A stretch of DNA of 64,000 nt from positions 6,499,001 through 6,563,000 of the forward strand of contig NZ_VAWE01000001.1 in assembly GCF_005795905.1 (NCBI RefSeq). The letters are read 5' to 3'. Both the position numbers and the translations under genes were made by a program. The notes under the pieces are model-generated. The model did not search any database. It saw only the letters and a list, made by a program, of their open reading frames with translations, and had not been told where the DNA came from. This DNA comes from Streptomyces marianii. GTDB lineage: Bacteria > Actinomycetota > Actinomycetes > Streptomycetales > Streptomycetaceae. This document shows positions 20,069 through 28,517 of the stretch, one piece after another (the first letter of the stretch is position 1; the number at the start of each line of letters is the position of its first letter).

Positions 20069-20896
20069 GTGAGCGAGAACAACCAAGACGGAAGGCGGGC
20101 CGCGCGCGAGCGGCTCATGCGCGATCGCGAGCTGCAGAAGGCCCGCGAGAAGCGACGGCGCCTGTTGATCGTGTCCGCCGCCGTGGTCGGCGTCCTGGGC
20201 CTGGCCGCGGTCGTCGGCGTGATCGCGGCGGGCGGCGGGGGCAAGGACGAGGGCTCGGCCGCGGACGGCCCGGTGGTCGCCCCGAGCGGCGCCCAGGGCG
20301 AGGACGCGCTCGCCCTCCCGGCGGGCGCCGACGACGCGCCGTCCACGCTCACGGTCTGGGAGGACTTCCGCTGCCCGGCCTGCGCCCAGTTCGAGAACGT
20401 GATGAGGGACACCATCCACGACCTGACCGCCTCGGGGCAGCTCAGGGTCGAGTACCACCTCGCGACGATCATCGACGGGGGCATGGGCGGCGACGGATCG
20501 CACCGCTCGGCGAACGCCGCCGCGTGCGCGCAGGACGCCGGGAAGTTCGTGGAATACCACGACGTGCTGTACCAGAACCAGCCGCCGGAGACCGATGACG
20601 CCTTCGCGGACAACAAGCGGCTGATCGAGCTGGCGGGCAAGGTGCCGGGGCTCGTCACCCCCGCGTTCACGGAGTGTGTGGAGTCCGGCAGGCACGACGG
20701 CTGGGTGGACAAGTCCGGTCAGGCGTTCCAGGAGAAGAACTTCCGGGGCACCCCGACGGTGCTGCTCAACGGCGAGTCCGTGTTCCCGCAGAAGGGCAAC
20801 GAGCAGATCAGCCCCGAGAACCTGCGCAAGTGGGTCACCGAGGCCAACAAGGGCAAGAAGCCGGGCTCCGCGCAGCCGAGCCCCGCGGCCTCCTGA
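20069..20896 (+). CDS. Membrane-anchored DsbA-like thioredoxin-fold protein
   Basis: A 275-residue protein with an Arg/Lys-rich cytosolic N-terminus (residues 1-31), one membrane helix (about 32-55) and an outside thioredoxin domain. The redox motif is CPAC at Cys102-Cys105 in DFRCPACAQFE. The cis-proline loop FRGTPTVLLNGE confirms a DsbA/DsbG-type fold. It probably oxidises or isomerises disulfides of exported proteins. The GTG at 20069 is chosen (GTG at 20063 is also possible); no clear ribosome site precedes it. The neighbour lgt also acts on exported proteins. Confidence 0.85.
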   Translation: MSENNQDGRRAARERLMRDRELQKAREKRRRLLIVSAAVVGVLGLAAVVGVIAAGGGGKDEGSAADGPVVAPSGAQGEDALALPAGADDAPSTLTVWEDFRCPACAQFENVMRDTIHDLTASGQLRVEYHLATIIDGGMGGDGSHRSANAAACAQDAGKFVEYHDVLYQNQPPETDDAFADNKRLIELAGKVPGLVTPAFTECVESGRHDGWVDKSGQAFQEKNFRGTPTVLLNGESVFPQKGNEQISPENLRKWVTEANKGKKPGSAQPSPAAS

Positions 20897-20911
20897 CGGG
20901 CCGGCGCTCCC

Positions 20912-20948
20912 GGTGGGCGTTCCGCGGCACGGCCGGGGGACGCCCACC
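20912..20948 (+). terminator. Hairpin after the DsbA-like gene
   Basis: A 9-bp perfect stem (20912-20920 with 20940-20948) starting 16 bases after the stop. The loop of 19 bases can fold further. It plausibly ends the short transcript before the lgt promoter region. Confidence 0.5.
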
Positions 20949-21203
20949 CGCGTGGTCCGCCGGGTCGCGTGTCCGCGCGTCAGCGTGCTCGTGCGCCCGC
21001 CGGGCCGGGTGTCCGCGCCTCCGGGTGTCCACGTGCTCGTGCGCCTGCTGCCCGTGCGCCCACGTGTCGGTGCGGCCGCGTGTCCTCGTGGGCGTACCGC
21101 GCCGAGGAGGGCGGAGGCCGCGCCGCGCCACGGGGCTCGTTATGCAGACGTTGCGCGGTCGCTTGCCGTGCCCGGGGCCCGGCAAGGTAGCGTCGGACCT
21201 GCC
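20949..21203. other. Spacer before lgt with degenerate direct repeats
   Basis: About 255 bases without a supportable gene. A 14-base word occurs at 20984-20997 and again at 21032-21045, inside a GTGTCC/CGTG-rich run that looks like an eroded 48-bp tandem repeat. The lgt promoter must lie in the last 100 bases, but I cannot point to clear -35 and -10 boxes. Confidence 0.4.
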
Positions 21204-22169
21204 ATGGACCTTGCCTACATTCCCAGCCCGTCCACGGGTGTCGTCCACCTCGGACCGCTTCCGCTGCGCGGCTACGCCTTCTGCATCATCATCGGTGTCT
21301 TCGTGGCCGTCTGGTACGGCAACAAGCGCTGGATCGCCCGCGGCGGCAAAGCCGGCACGGTGGCCGACATCGCCGTGTGGGCCGTCCCCTTCGGCCTCGT
21401 CGGCGGCCGTCTGTACCACGTGATCACCGACTACCAGCTGTACTTCGGCGAGGGTGAGAACTGGGTCGACGCGTTCAAGATCTGGGAGGGCGGCCTCGGT
21501 ATCTGGGGCGCCATCGCGTTCGGCGCGGTCGGCGCGTGGATCGGCTGCCGCCGCCGGGGCATCCCGCTGCCCGCGTACGCCGACGCCATCGCACCGGGCA
21601 TCGCGTTCGCCCAGGCGATCGGCCGCTGGGGCAACTGGTTCAACCAGGAGCTGTACGGGAAGCCGACCGATCTTCCGTGGGCGCTCGAGATCAGTGAGGG
21701 CGCGAACCGGGAGGCCGGCCTCTACCACCCCACGTTCCTCTACGAGTCGCTGTGGTGCGTCGGCGTGGCGCTGCTGGTGATCTGGGCGGACCGCCGCTTC
21801 AGGCTCGGCCACGGGCGCGCCTTCGCGCTGTACGTCGCCGCGTACTGCGCCGGCCGGGCGTGGATCGAGTACATGCGCGTCGACGAGGCGCACCACATCC
21901 TCGGCCTCCGGCTGAACGTCTGGACCGCGCTCCTGGTCTTCGTCCTGGCCGTGGTCTACATCGTGCTCTCCGCCCGGTTCCGCCCGGGCCGCGAGGAGAT
22001 CGTCGAGCCCGCGGCGGTGCAGCAGGACAAGGCGGGCTCCGGCTCTGGATCCTCCGGCTCTGGATCCTCCGGCTCTGGATCCTCCGGCTCCGGGGCCCTG
22101 CCGCCGGCCGAGGGCGCTGAGGACGCCGAGGGCGACCCCGCGGACTCGGGGTCCGCGAACAGAAGCTGA
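21204..22169 (+). CDS. lgt: Prolipoprotein diacylglyceryl transferase
   Basis: Inner-membrane enzyme that transfers diacylglycerol from phosphatidylglycerol to the lipobox cysteine of prelipoproteins. The 321-residue product has seven membrane helices. Visible are YHVITD with the conserved histidine (His72), the Lgt signature GRWGNWFNQELYGKP (residues 140-154), and YHPTFLYESLW. After the last helix (about residue 257) comes a 60-residue cytosolic tail rich in Gly, Ser, Glu and Asp, built in part from three perfect 15-bp repeats. Such tails are common in Streptomyces Lgt and are not needed for the fold. Confidence 0.95.
   Translation: MDLAYIPSPSTGVVHLGPLPLRGYAFCIIIGVFVAVWYGNKRWIARGGKAGTVADIAVWAVPFGLVGGRLYHVITDYQLYFGEGENWVDAFKIWEGGLGIWGAIAFGAVGAWIGCRRRGIPLPAYADAIAPGIAFAQAIGRWGNWFNQELYGKPTDLPWALEISEGANREAGLYHPTFLYESLWCVGVALLVIWADRRFRLGHGRAFALYVAAYCAGRAWIEYMRVDEAHHILGLRLNVWTALLVFVLAVVYIVLSARFRPGREEIVEPAAVQQDKAGSGSGSSGSGSSGSGSSGSGALPPAEGAEDAEGDPADSGSANRS
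22041..22085 (+). repeat. Three perfect 15-bp tandem repeats in lgt
   Basis: Three identical copies of the 15-base unit GGCTCTGGATCCTCC encode a GSGSS-type linker in the C-terminal tail of Lgt, followed by a partial fourth. Because the unit is a multiple of three, copy-number change would keep the frame. Confidence 0.9.
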
Positions 22170-22201
22170 CCGGGAGCCTAGGCTCCGCACAAGGCGTTCC
22201 C

Positions 22202-22236
22202 CAGGGCCGCCCGGCCGTCACGGCCGGGCGGCCCTG
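22202..22236 (+). terminator. Strong hairpin terminator after lgt
   Basis: A perfect 16-bp GC stem (22202-22217 with 22221-22236) with a 3-nt loop TCA, 32 bases after the lgt stop. It faces the convergent CoA lyase gene and could serve both directions. Confidence 0.8.
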
Positions 22237-22528
22237 ATCCGTCTGCGGGGCCATCGCCCGGCCGCCTGCGACGAGCGTGCGCCGCCCGGGCCCTTCGGGC
22301 CGGGCCGCCGGCGTACGGGACACGGGACGCATCCGCCGCAGCGCGTGGTCGTCGGCGGCGCGGGATGCACCCGCCGCCGTGCGTGTCGACGGCGGAACCT
22401 GCGCCCGTCCGCGTGCCTCGTCCGCTTTCTCCGCGCTGCCCGAGCACGGTCGGTGGGTTCGCTGCCGTCAGCGGCCGGGCAACAGGCGTCGACTGCCCGA
22501 CTGCCCGACTGCCCTGCCGCAGTCCGCG
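22237..22528. other. Spacer between lgt terminator and CoA lyase gene
   Basis: About 290 bases. Short open frames exist on both strands, but their codon use and composition are those of GC-rich non-coding DNA. I see no gene, RNA or repeat that I can support here. Confidence 0.4.
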
Positions 22529-23326
22529 TCACGCGCCGTCGCGGCCGGCGAGGGAGAGGGTGCGGTGGGCGGCGGCGACGACCGCCGCGTCCACGAAGCG
22601 GCCGTCGGGGAGGGCGAGGGCGCCCGCGTCCGTCGTCGCCGCCTTGACGATCTCCTCGGCCGCCTCGACCTCCTCGGGGCCGGGCAGATAGGCGCGCTCG
22701 ATCACCGGGAGCTGCCGGGGGTGGATGGCGGCCCGGCCGAGGAAGCCCAGGGAACGGCCGTGGGCGCAGGAGGCCGCCAGCCCGTCCAGGTCGCGGATGT
22801 CGGGGAACACCGACTGCGTCGGCGGCGGCAGCCCCGCCGCGCGGGCGGCGACGACGACGCGGCTGCGCGGCCAGTCCAGTCCGGTGTCGTTCCGCACGCC
22901 CAGGTCCGCCCGGAGATCCGCCTCGCCGAGCGCGATGCCGCGCACCGCGGGGTCGGCGGTCGCGATGGCGTAGGCGTGCTCCACGCCGCCGGCCGACTCC
23001 AGCAGCGCGTAGAGCGCTTTCCCCGGGGCCAGCTTCGCCGGGACCCGGATGTCGGAGGCGTGTGTCACCTTGGGGATGCGCAGCGCCGCCAGGCCCGGCA
23101 GAGGGGCCAGCGGGGCGATGTCGCGTTCCGCGTGGATGCGGACGTGGACCGGCACGGGCTGGGGGGAGGAGAGCAGTTCGACGGTGGACGCGAGCGCGTA
23201 GGCCTTGCGGTGCGGCGCGACCGCGTCCTCAAGGTCGACGATCACGATGTCGGCGCCCGCGGAGAGCGCCTTCTGCACCACCTCGGGGCGGTCTCCGGGG
23301 ACGTACAACCAGGTCAGCGGGGTCAT
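22529..23326 (-). CDS. HpcH/HpaI (CitE-type) CoA ester lyase
   Basis: A 265-residue TIM-barrel lyase of the citrate lyase beta/malyl-CoA lyase family, which cleaves beta-hydroxyacyl-CoA thioesters such as malyl- or citramalyl-CoA. Visible: WLYVPGDRPEVVQKALSAGA, the metal/acid segment DIVIVDLEDAV, ALLESAGGVEHAYAIA with a metal-binding Glu, GIALGEADLRADLG with the second, and GFLGRAAIHPRQLPVIERAY. The ATG overlaps the CoA-transferase stop (ATGA), so it acts with that enzyme: CoA is loaded on an acid, then the ester is split. The acid is not known. Confidence 0.85.
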   Translation of the reverse strand: MTPLTWLYVPGDRPEVVQKALSAGADIVIVDLEDAVAPHRKAYALASTVELLSSPQPVPVHVRIHAERDIAPLAPLPGLAALRIPKVTHASDIRVPAKLAPGKALYALLESAGGVEHAYAIATADPAVRGIALGEADLRADLGVRNDTGLDWPRSRVVVAARAAGLPPPTQSVFPDIRDLDGLAASCAHGRSLGFLGRAAIHPRQLPVIERAYLPGPEEVEAAEEIVKAATTDAGALALPDGRFVDAAVVAAAHRTLSLAGRDGA

Positions 23327-24573
23327 AGCACGCCTTCGCTGCGCAGGGCGGCGATCCGGCCGGGGGTGAGCCCGAGTTCGCCCAGGACGGTGTCGGTGTC
23401 CGCGCCGTGCGGCCGGCCGGCCCAGCGGATTCCACCAGGGGTCTCGGAGAGGCGGAAGAGGATGTTCTGCATACGGATCGGGCCGAGTTCCGGATCGGGG
23501 ACCTCGGTGACGCTGTCCAGCGCCCGGTACTGGGGGTCGTCCATGACGTCCCGTACGTCGTAGACGGGGGCGACCGCGGCCTCGGCCTTGTCGAAGGCGG
23601 CGATGACCTCGTCCCGGGTGTGGCGGGCGATCCAGGTGCCCACGGCCTCGTCGAGCACGTCGGCGTGCTCGGCCCGCCCGCTGCCCGAGGAGAACCACGG
23701 CTCGGAGATCAGCTCCGGACGGCCGACGAGCCGCATCACGCGCTCGGCCACGGACTGCGCGGAGGTGGAGACGGCGAGCCAGGAGCCGTCGGCCGCCCGG
23801 TAGGTGTTGCGCGGGGCGTTGTTGCGGGAGCGGTTGCCGGTGCGCGGCTGGACGTAGCCGAGCTGGTCGTACCAGATGGGCTGCGGCCCGAGCACGGTGA
23901 GGATGGGTTCGATGATGGCCATGTCGACGACCTGGCCGCGGCCGGTGGAGGCGCGCGCGGTGAGTGCGGTCATGACGGCGTAGGAGGTGGCGAGGGCCGC
24001 GATGGAGTCGGCGAGACCGAAGGGCGGCAGCGTGGGCGGGCCGTCCGGCTCGCCGGTGATCGCGGCGAACCCGCTCATGGCCTCGGCGAGGGTGCCGAAA
24101 CCGGGCCGGTGGCAGTACGGGCCGAACTGGCCGAAGCCCGTGACCCTGGCCAGCACCACCCGGGGACTGGCGGCGCTGAGTTCCTCCCAGCCGAGCCGCC
24201 ACCGTTCCAGCGTGCCGGGGCGGAAGTTCTCGATGACGACGTCCGCGGTGGAGGCGAGCCTCAGGAAGGTCTCCCGCCCGCCGTGAGTGGACAGGTCGAG
24301 CGTGATGGTCCGCTTGTTGCGGCCGAGCAGTTTCCACCACAGCCCGACGCCGTCCTTGCCGGGGCCGTGACCCCGTGACGGGTCGGGTTTGCGAGGGTGC
24401 TCGACCTTGATCACATCGGCGCCGAAGTCGCCGAGCATCGTCGCGGCGAGCGGCCCGGCGAAGAGGGTGGCGAGATCGAGGACGCGCAGCCCGGCGAGCG
24501 GCCCGTCCGTGGCGGGCGCCCCGGCCGGGGCGGACTGGCGGGCGGCGAAACCGTCGGCGTCGGGGTCGTGCAT
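23323..24573 (-). CDS. CaiB/BaiF family CoA-transferase
   Basis: Class III CoA-transferase of 416 residues. Conserved elements: GLRVLDLATLFAGPLAATMLGDFGADVIKVEHP with GDFGADVIKVE, LGRNKRTITLDL, VVIENFRPGTLERWRLGWEEL, and catalytic Asp189 in PPFGLADSIAAL. An AAGGAG ribosome site 6 bases upstream fixes the ATG at 24573. It is coupled to the CitE-type lyase. A pair of this kind occurs in malate/citramalate or itaconate-type C4-C5 acid use, but no hydratase accompanies it here, so the substrate stays open. Confidence 0.88.
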   Translation of the reverse strand: MHDPDADGFAARQSAPAGAPATDGPLAGLRVLDLATLFAGPLAATMLGDFGADVIKVEHPRKPDPSRGHGPGKDGVGLWWKLLGRNKRTITLDLSTHGGRETFLRLASTADVVIENFRPGTLERWRLGWEELSAASPRVVLARVTGFGQFGPYCHRPGFGTLAEAMSGFAAITGEPDGPPTLPPFGLADSIAALATSYAVMTALTARASTGRGQVVDMAIIEPILTVLGPQPIWYDQLGYVQPRTGNRSRNNAPRNTYRAADGSWLAVSTSAQSVAERVMRLVGRPELISEPWFSSGSGRAEHADVLDEAVGTWIARHTRDEVIAAFDKAEAAVAPVYDVRDVMDDPQYRALDSVTEVPDPELGPIRMQNILFRLSETPGGIRWAGRPHGADTDTVLGELGLTPGRIAALRSEGVL

Positions 24574-24882
24574 GGGGGCTCCTTGCGAGTCTCCTGTGTG
24601 TGCGGGTGTGCGGGTGTGCGGGTGCGCGTGAGTGCGGCGACGGGGGCGTCGGGAACGGCCGGTCGGGGCGTGTGCGGGTGCGGTGCGTGGGGGCGGACGG
24701 GCTGCGTGGGGCCGGGCCGGAGTGCGGGCTCGGTGGCGTGCGGCGGGCCGCGACCGTCTGAGCAGGCGTGGGTCCGGGCGGCTGTCGGGGACGGGGCCCG
24801 CAGCGCCGTCCAGGGCGGACGGCCCGTCGCGGGACCGGGCCGCGCGTCCGCGGCGGACACTCCGCGGGCGGACCACCCCGGC
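24574..24882. other. Spacer with 8-bp tandem repeat, ribokinase to CoA-transferase
   Basis: About 310 bases without a supportable gene. Three copies of the 8-base unit TGTGCGGG lie at 24599-24622, about 25 bases upstream of the CoA-transferase start. The stretch next to the ribokinase stop (about 24848-24876) can form an imperfect GC hairpin. A promoter for the CoA-transferase/lyase pair is expected here but cannot be located with confidence. Confidence 0.4.
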
Positions 24883-25791
24883 TCAGCCGTCCGTGGCGCC
24901 CTCCAGCCGGCCGGCGTCGATCTCGGGGCGGTACGGCATGGACGTCGAGGCGCCGGGGCGCTGGACGGACAGCGCGGCCGCGGTGGACGCCCAGGCCATC
25001 GCCTCGGCCGTCGGCCGGCCCTCGACCAAGGCCACGGTGAGGGCGCCGACGAAGGTGTCCCCCGCGGCCGTCGTGTCGACGGCACGCACCCGGGGTGCCG
25101 GGACCGTGACGATCCCGGTGTCACGGGCGGCGTGGATGCTGCCTGCCGAGCCGAGGGTGATCACCACCTCCGGCACCTCCCGGAGCAGCGCCTCCGCCGC
25201 CGCCGGGGGGTCGGCGATTCCGGTGAGCAGTGCGGCCTCGTGCTCGTTGGGCACCAGCAGGTCGGTGACCGCGAGCAGCTCGGGCGGAAGGGAGCGGGCC
25301 GGGGCGGGGGTGAGGACGGTCCGTACCCCGTGCCGGTGGGCGGCCTCGGCGCCGGCGATCACTCCGGCGAGGGGCAGTTCGAGCTGGAGCAGCAGCGCGT
25401 CCGCGGCGCCGATGAGGGTCTCGTCGCCGGGTGTGAGGTGGTCCACGGTCGCGTTGGCACCCGGGATGACGACGATCGCGTTGCCGCCCTCGTCGTCCAC
25501 CACGATGTGCGCGGTTCCGGACGGCCCTTCTGCGGTGCGGAGCAGATCGGTGTCGACCGCGGAGTGTTCGAGCGTCTCCCGCAGTACGGCGCCGTAGTCG
25601 TCCGTGCCGACGGCGCCGATCATCGCCACGTCGCCGCCGGCCCGGGCGGCGGCGACGGCCTGGTTGGCGCCCTTGCCACCGGGAACGGTACGGAACTCCC
25701 GGCCCGTCACGGTCTCCCCGCGCAGCGGAGCCCTCGGGACGTGGACGACGAGGTCCATGTTGGTGCTGCCGAGTACGACGATGCCGGTCAT
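24883..25791 (-). CDS. rbsK: Ribokinase (PfkB family)
   Basis: ATP-dependent phosphorylation of D-ribose to ribose 5-phosphate, or of a close sugar. The 302-residue product has the N-terminal GSTNMDLVVHVPR, the PfkB signature GGKGANQAVAAARAG, the VPNEHEAALLTG segment and the C-terminal DTTAAGDTFVGALTVAL with the catalytic Asp. No ribose transporter genes are adjacent. Its ATG overlaps the stop of an ADP-ribosylglycohydrolase gene by 4 bases, so the sugar may come from hydrolysis of an ADP-ribosyl or ribosyl compound. The functional link is inference. Confidence 0.88.
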   Translation of the reverse strand: MTGIVVLGSTNMDLVVHVPRAPLRGETVTGREFRTVPGGKGANQAVAAARAGGDVAMIGAVGTDDYGAVLRETLEHSAVDTDLLRTAEGPSGTAHIVVDDEGGNAIVVIPGANATVDHLTPGDETLIGAADALLLQLELPLAGVIAGAEAAHRHGVRTVLTPAPARSLPPELLAVTDLLVPNEHEAALLTGIADPPAAAEALLREVPEVVITLGSAGSIHAARDTGIVTVPAPRVRAVDTTAAGDTFVGALTVALVEGRPTAEAMAWASTAAALSVQRPGASTSMPYRPEIDAGRLEGATDG

Positions 25792-27281
25792 GGGCGCGGG
25801 TCCTCCCGGAGAGTGATGCGGTCGCACGTGAGGCGGGCGAGCGAGTCGAAGCCGATGCCGTCGAACCCTCCGACGGTGGTGGCGAGACGGTTCTTGAGCG
25901 GGGCGGTCCAGCGCTCGGGCAGCCGGTCGGGGCGTCCGGCGAGCAGCCCGGCCAGCGAACCGGCCGTGGCGCCGTTGGAGTCCGTGTCCCAGCCGCCCGA
26001 CACGGCACGGCAGACGGAACCGGTGAAGTCGCCGTCGGCATGGGTGAGCGCGGCGGCGAGCAGAGCGGCGTTGGGGACGACGTGCACCCAGTGGTAGGTG
26101 CCGTGCGCGGCGTGCAGCCGGTCCACGACCGTGTCGAAGTCCCCGTGCGCGGCGGCGGTGGCGATCGCGTGCCGCACGGCCCGCGCGAGTCGCGAACGGG
26201 GCGGGACGACACGGAGCCCCTCGCGCAGGCACGCGTGCACGTCGGCGCCGCCGCCGGCCGCGACGGCGAGTGCGGCCGCGACGAACATGGCCCCGTACAC
26301 GCCGTTCGCGGTGTGGGTGAGCACCGCGTCGCGGTGGGCCTGTTCGGCCGCGGCGGCCGGGTCGCCCGGGTGGGTCCAGCCGTGGACGTCGGCGCGGATC
26401 GCCGCGCCGATCCACTCCCGGAAGGGGTTGTGCCGGGTCGCGGTCTCCGGCGGTTCCACGCCGTGCAGGAGATTGCGGTACGCGACCCGCTCGGCGGTGA
26501 AGGTACGGCCTGCGGGGAGTTCGTCCAGCCAGAGCCGGGCCACGTCGGCGGTGCCGAAGTCCTGTCCGTACTGCTGGAGGAGGAGCAGGTTCAGCAGCGG
26601 GTAGTCGAGGTCGTCGTCCTCGGGCACGCCGTCGATGTTCTCGGCGAGCGAGGTGGGGGCGGAGCGGCGGTTCCAGGGGTGGGCGGCCAGCAGTCCGGGG
26701 GGCACGCCCTCGGCGGTGAACCAGGTCGACAGCGGCCAGTTGCCGGCGGCGCGGGCGAGTGCGCGGATGGCGTGCAGGGGGAGCTTCTCCACGGGCTTGC
26801 CGAGCAGACAGCCGGCCGCCCGGCCGAGCCAGGCGGCGTGCAGCCGCTGCTCCAGCGGCTCGCGCGGACCGCCGCCCGGCGGGCCTTCCGGCAGGTCGTC
26901 CGTCCCGTGCCGTGGCGGCTGGTCCGGCCTGACGGAGGACGTGTGCGCGGGCAGGTCGTCCGTCCCGACCCGCGCCCCCACCGGCGAACGGGACGCGGGC
27001 CAGTCGGGACACGCGGCCCGGATGGCCGGCAGGCTCGTCGGCTCGCGGTCGGCGAACGGAGCGGGGAGCGCTTCCAGTTCGTCCAGCAGCCGGGTCGCCA
27101 GCGTCCGCAGCCCGGGGTCGGCGGGCCGGGGCGAGGCACCCGCGGCCGGGGGCGCGGGGGTGCCGCCCGCGGTACGCCAGCGGAGTGCGGCCGCAGAGGC
27201 GTCGCGGCCGTCCTCTGCGGCCTGTCGGAGTTCGTGGCCTACCAGGTCCTCGGGCTGGACCCAGGTGAGCCGGAGGTTCAC
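25788..27281 (-). CDS. ADP-ribosylglycohydrolase paralogue 1, divergent active site
   Basis: A 497-residue member of the ADP-ribosylglycohydrolase (DraG/ARH) superfamily. About 180 N-terminal residues form a variable region (begins MNLRLTWVQPEDLVGHELRQ); the catalytic domain starts near AAWLGRAAGCLLGKPVEKL. Where ordinary members have Asp-Asp-Thr it has PEDDDLDYPLLNLLLLQQYG; the distal metal motif WDTDSNGATAGSLAG is intact. The GTG start overlaps the stop of paralogue 2, and its own stop overlaps the ribokinase. The metal site looks functional, but the substrate probably differs from that of DraG. Confidence 0.8.
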   Translation of the reverse strand: MNLRLTWVQPEDLVGHELRQAAEDGRDASAAALRWRTAGGTPAPPAAGASPRPADPGLRTLATRLLDELEALPAPFADREPTSLPAIRAACPDWPASRSPVGARVGTDDLPAHTSSVRPDQPPRHGTDDLPEGPPGGGPREPLEQRLHAAWLGRAAGCLLGKPVEKLPLHAIRALARAAGNWPLSTWFTAEGVPPGLLAAHPWNRRSAPTSLAENIDGVPEDDDLDYPLLNLLLLQQYGQDFGTADVARLWLDELPAGRTFTAERVAYRNLLHGVEPPETATRHNPFREWIGAAIRADVHGWTHPGDPAAAAEQAHRDAVLTHTANGVYGAMFVAAALAVAAGGGADVHACLREGLRVVPPRSRLARAVRHAIATAAAHGDFDTVVDRLHAAHGTYHWVHVVPNAALLAAALTHADGDFTGSVCRAVSGGWDTDSNGATAGSLAGLLAGRPDRLPERWTAPLKNRLATTVGGFDGIGFDSLARLTCDRITLREDPRP

Positions 27282-28444
27282 CGGGCGTCCGTCAGCCGGG
27301 CGAAGGCGGCCTCGTGCGCCCGGCGCCGCCGGGTGTCGCGGGCGAAGACCTCCTGGGCGACCTCCGTGAGCGTGCGGGCCGGGGCGTGCAGATCCAGACG
27401 GCTGGCCTCGGAGACGGTCTTGACCCATTCGGCCGGGACCGGCTCCTCGCCGTACAGCGCGCCCGCGATCGCGCCGGACATCGTGGCGATCGAGTCGCAG
27501 TCCCGGCCGTAGTTCACCGAGCCCAGCACGGTCCTGCGGTAGTCGCCGTCGCCGATGAGCAGCATGCCCAGCGCGATGGGGAGTTCCTCGACGGAGTGCA
27601 GCCGGGAGGGGCGGCGGGCGGCGAGGGAGGGGGAGCGGTAGTCGGGCCCGACCGTGTCGAAGGGGGCGACCGCCTCGCGCAGGGGACGGAGCGCGGGCTC
27701 GAAGTCGCCGTACCGGCAGGCGACTTCGGCCACCGCCTCGATCGCGGAGCGGGTGCCGTCCTTGGCGAGGGACAGAGCGGTCTCGATGACGGTCTCCGGG
27801 CCGGCGCCGGGTGTGCAGGCCGCGGCGACGGCGGCTGCGAGGACGCCGGCGGCCTCGCGCCCGTAGGAGGACTGGTGGGCGCCCGCCACGTCCAGGGCCT
27901 CCGCGTAGGCGGCGGCCGGGTCGGCGGCGTTGACCAGGCCGACGGGGGCCATGTACATGGCCGCACCGCAGTTGACGATGTTTCCGGCCCCGGCCTCGCG
28001 CGGGTCGACATGGCCGTAGTGCAGCCGCGCCGCGAGCCACTTCTCGGCGAGGAACACCCGCTGCAGGGGGAGGGCCTCGGCCTCCAGCTCGGGAATCCAG
28101 CGGGGGGTGGAGACGAGGTCCGGTACCAGGTGGTCGGCGACGGCGTACGCGTCGAGGTGGTCCCGGACGGTGGCGTAGACGCGGACCAGGGCATGCGTCA
28201 TCAGGGTGTCGTCGGTGACGTGCCCGTCGCCCTTGTGGTACGGCGCGATGGGGCGGGCGGTGCGCCAGTCGTCGCCGTGCCAGGGGCCCACGATGCCCTG
28301 GACGCGGCCGCCGTGGCGCTCCACGATCTGCTCCGGCGTGTAGCCCTCGACCGGCCCGCCGAGCGCGTCGCCCACCGCCGCGCCGACGAGAGAGCCCGTG
28401 ATGCGGTCGTCGAGCGCGGCGACCGGGTGCGCTGAGAGTGTCAT
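27278..28444 (-). CDS. ADP-ribosylglycohydrolase paralogue 2, canonical
   Basis: A 388-residue ADP-ribosylglycohydrolase with a complete dinuclear metal site: the start ITGSLVGAAVGDALGGPVEG, the Asp78-Asp79-Thr80 motif in GHVTDDTLMTHAL, and NYGRDCDSIATMSGAIAGAL near residue 320. The family removes ADP-ribose from arginine or other acceptors, or hydrolyses related N-ribosides. The ATG at 28444 is chosen because the conserved domain begins 15 residues later. Its stop overlaps the GTG of paralogue 1. A 73-base gap separates it from paralogue 3, so an internal promoter is possible. Confidence 0.85.
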   Translation of the reverse strand: MTLSAHPVAALDDRITGSLVGAAVGDALGGPVEGYTPEQIVERHGGRVQGIVGPWHGDDWRTARPIAPYHKGDGHVTDDTLMTHALVRVYATVRDHLDAYAVADHLVPDLVSTPRWIPELEAEALPLQRVFLAEKWLAARLHYGHVDPREAGAGNIVNCGAAMYMAPVGLVNAADPAAAYAEALDVAGAHQSSYGREAAGVLAAAVAAACTPGAGPETVIETALSLAKDGTRSAIEAVAEVACRYGDFEPALRPLREAVAPFDTVGPDYRSPSLAARRPSRLHSVEELPIALGMLLIGDGDYRRTVLGSVNYGRDCDSIATMSGAIAGALYGEEPVPAEWVKTVSEASRLDLHAPARTLTEVAQEVFARDTRRRRAHEAAFARLTDAR

Positions 28445-28517
28445 GTCGGAATTGTCCACCCGGGGTGGGTGCGGGTCGGGCAGGCCGCGTCGGGGATTCG
28501 CGCACGGGAGAGGCGAG

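Noticed and set aside
22277..23563. Plus-strand open frames opposite the CoA lyase gene
   Set aside because: The minus-strand lyase has all family motifs; the opposite frames are composition artefacts.
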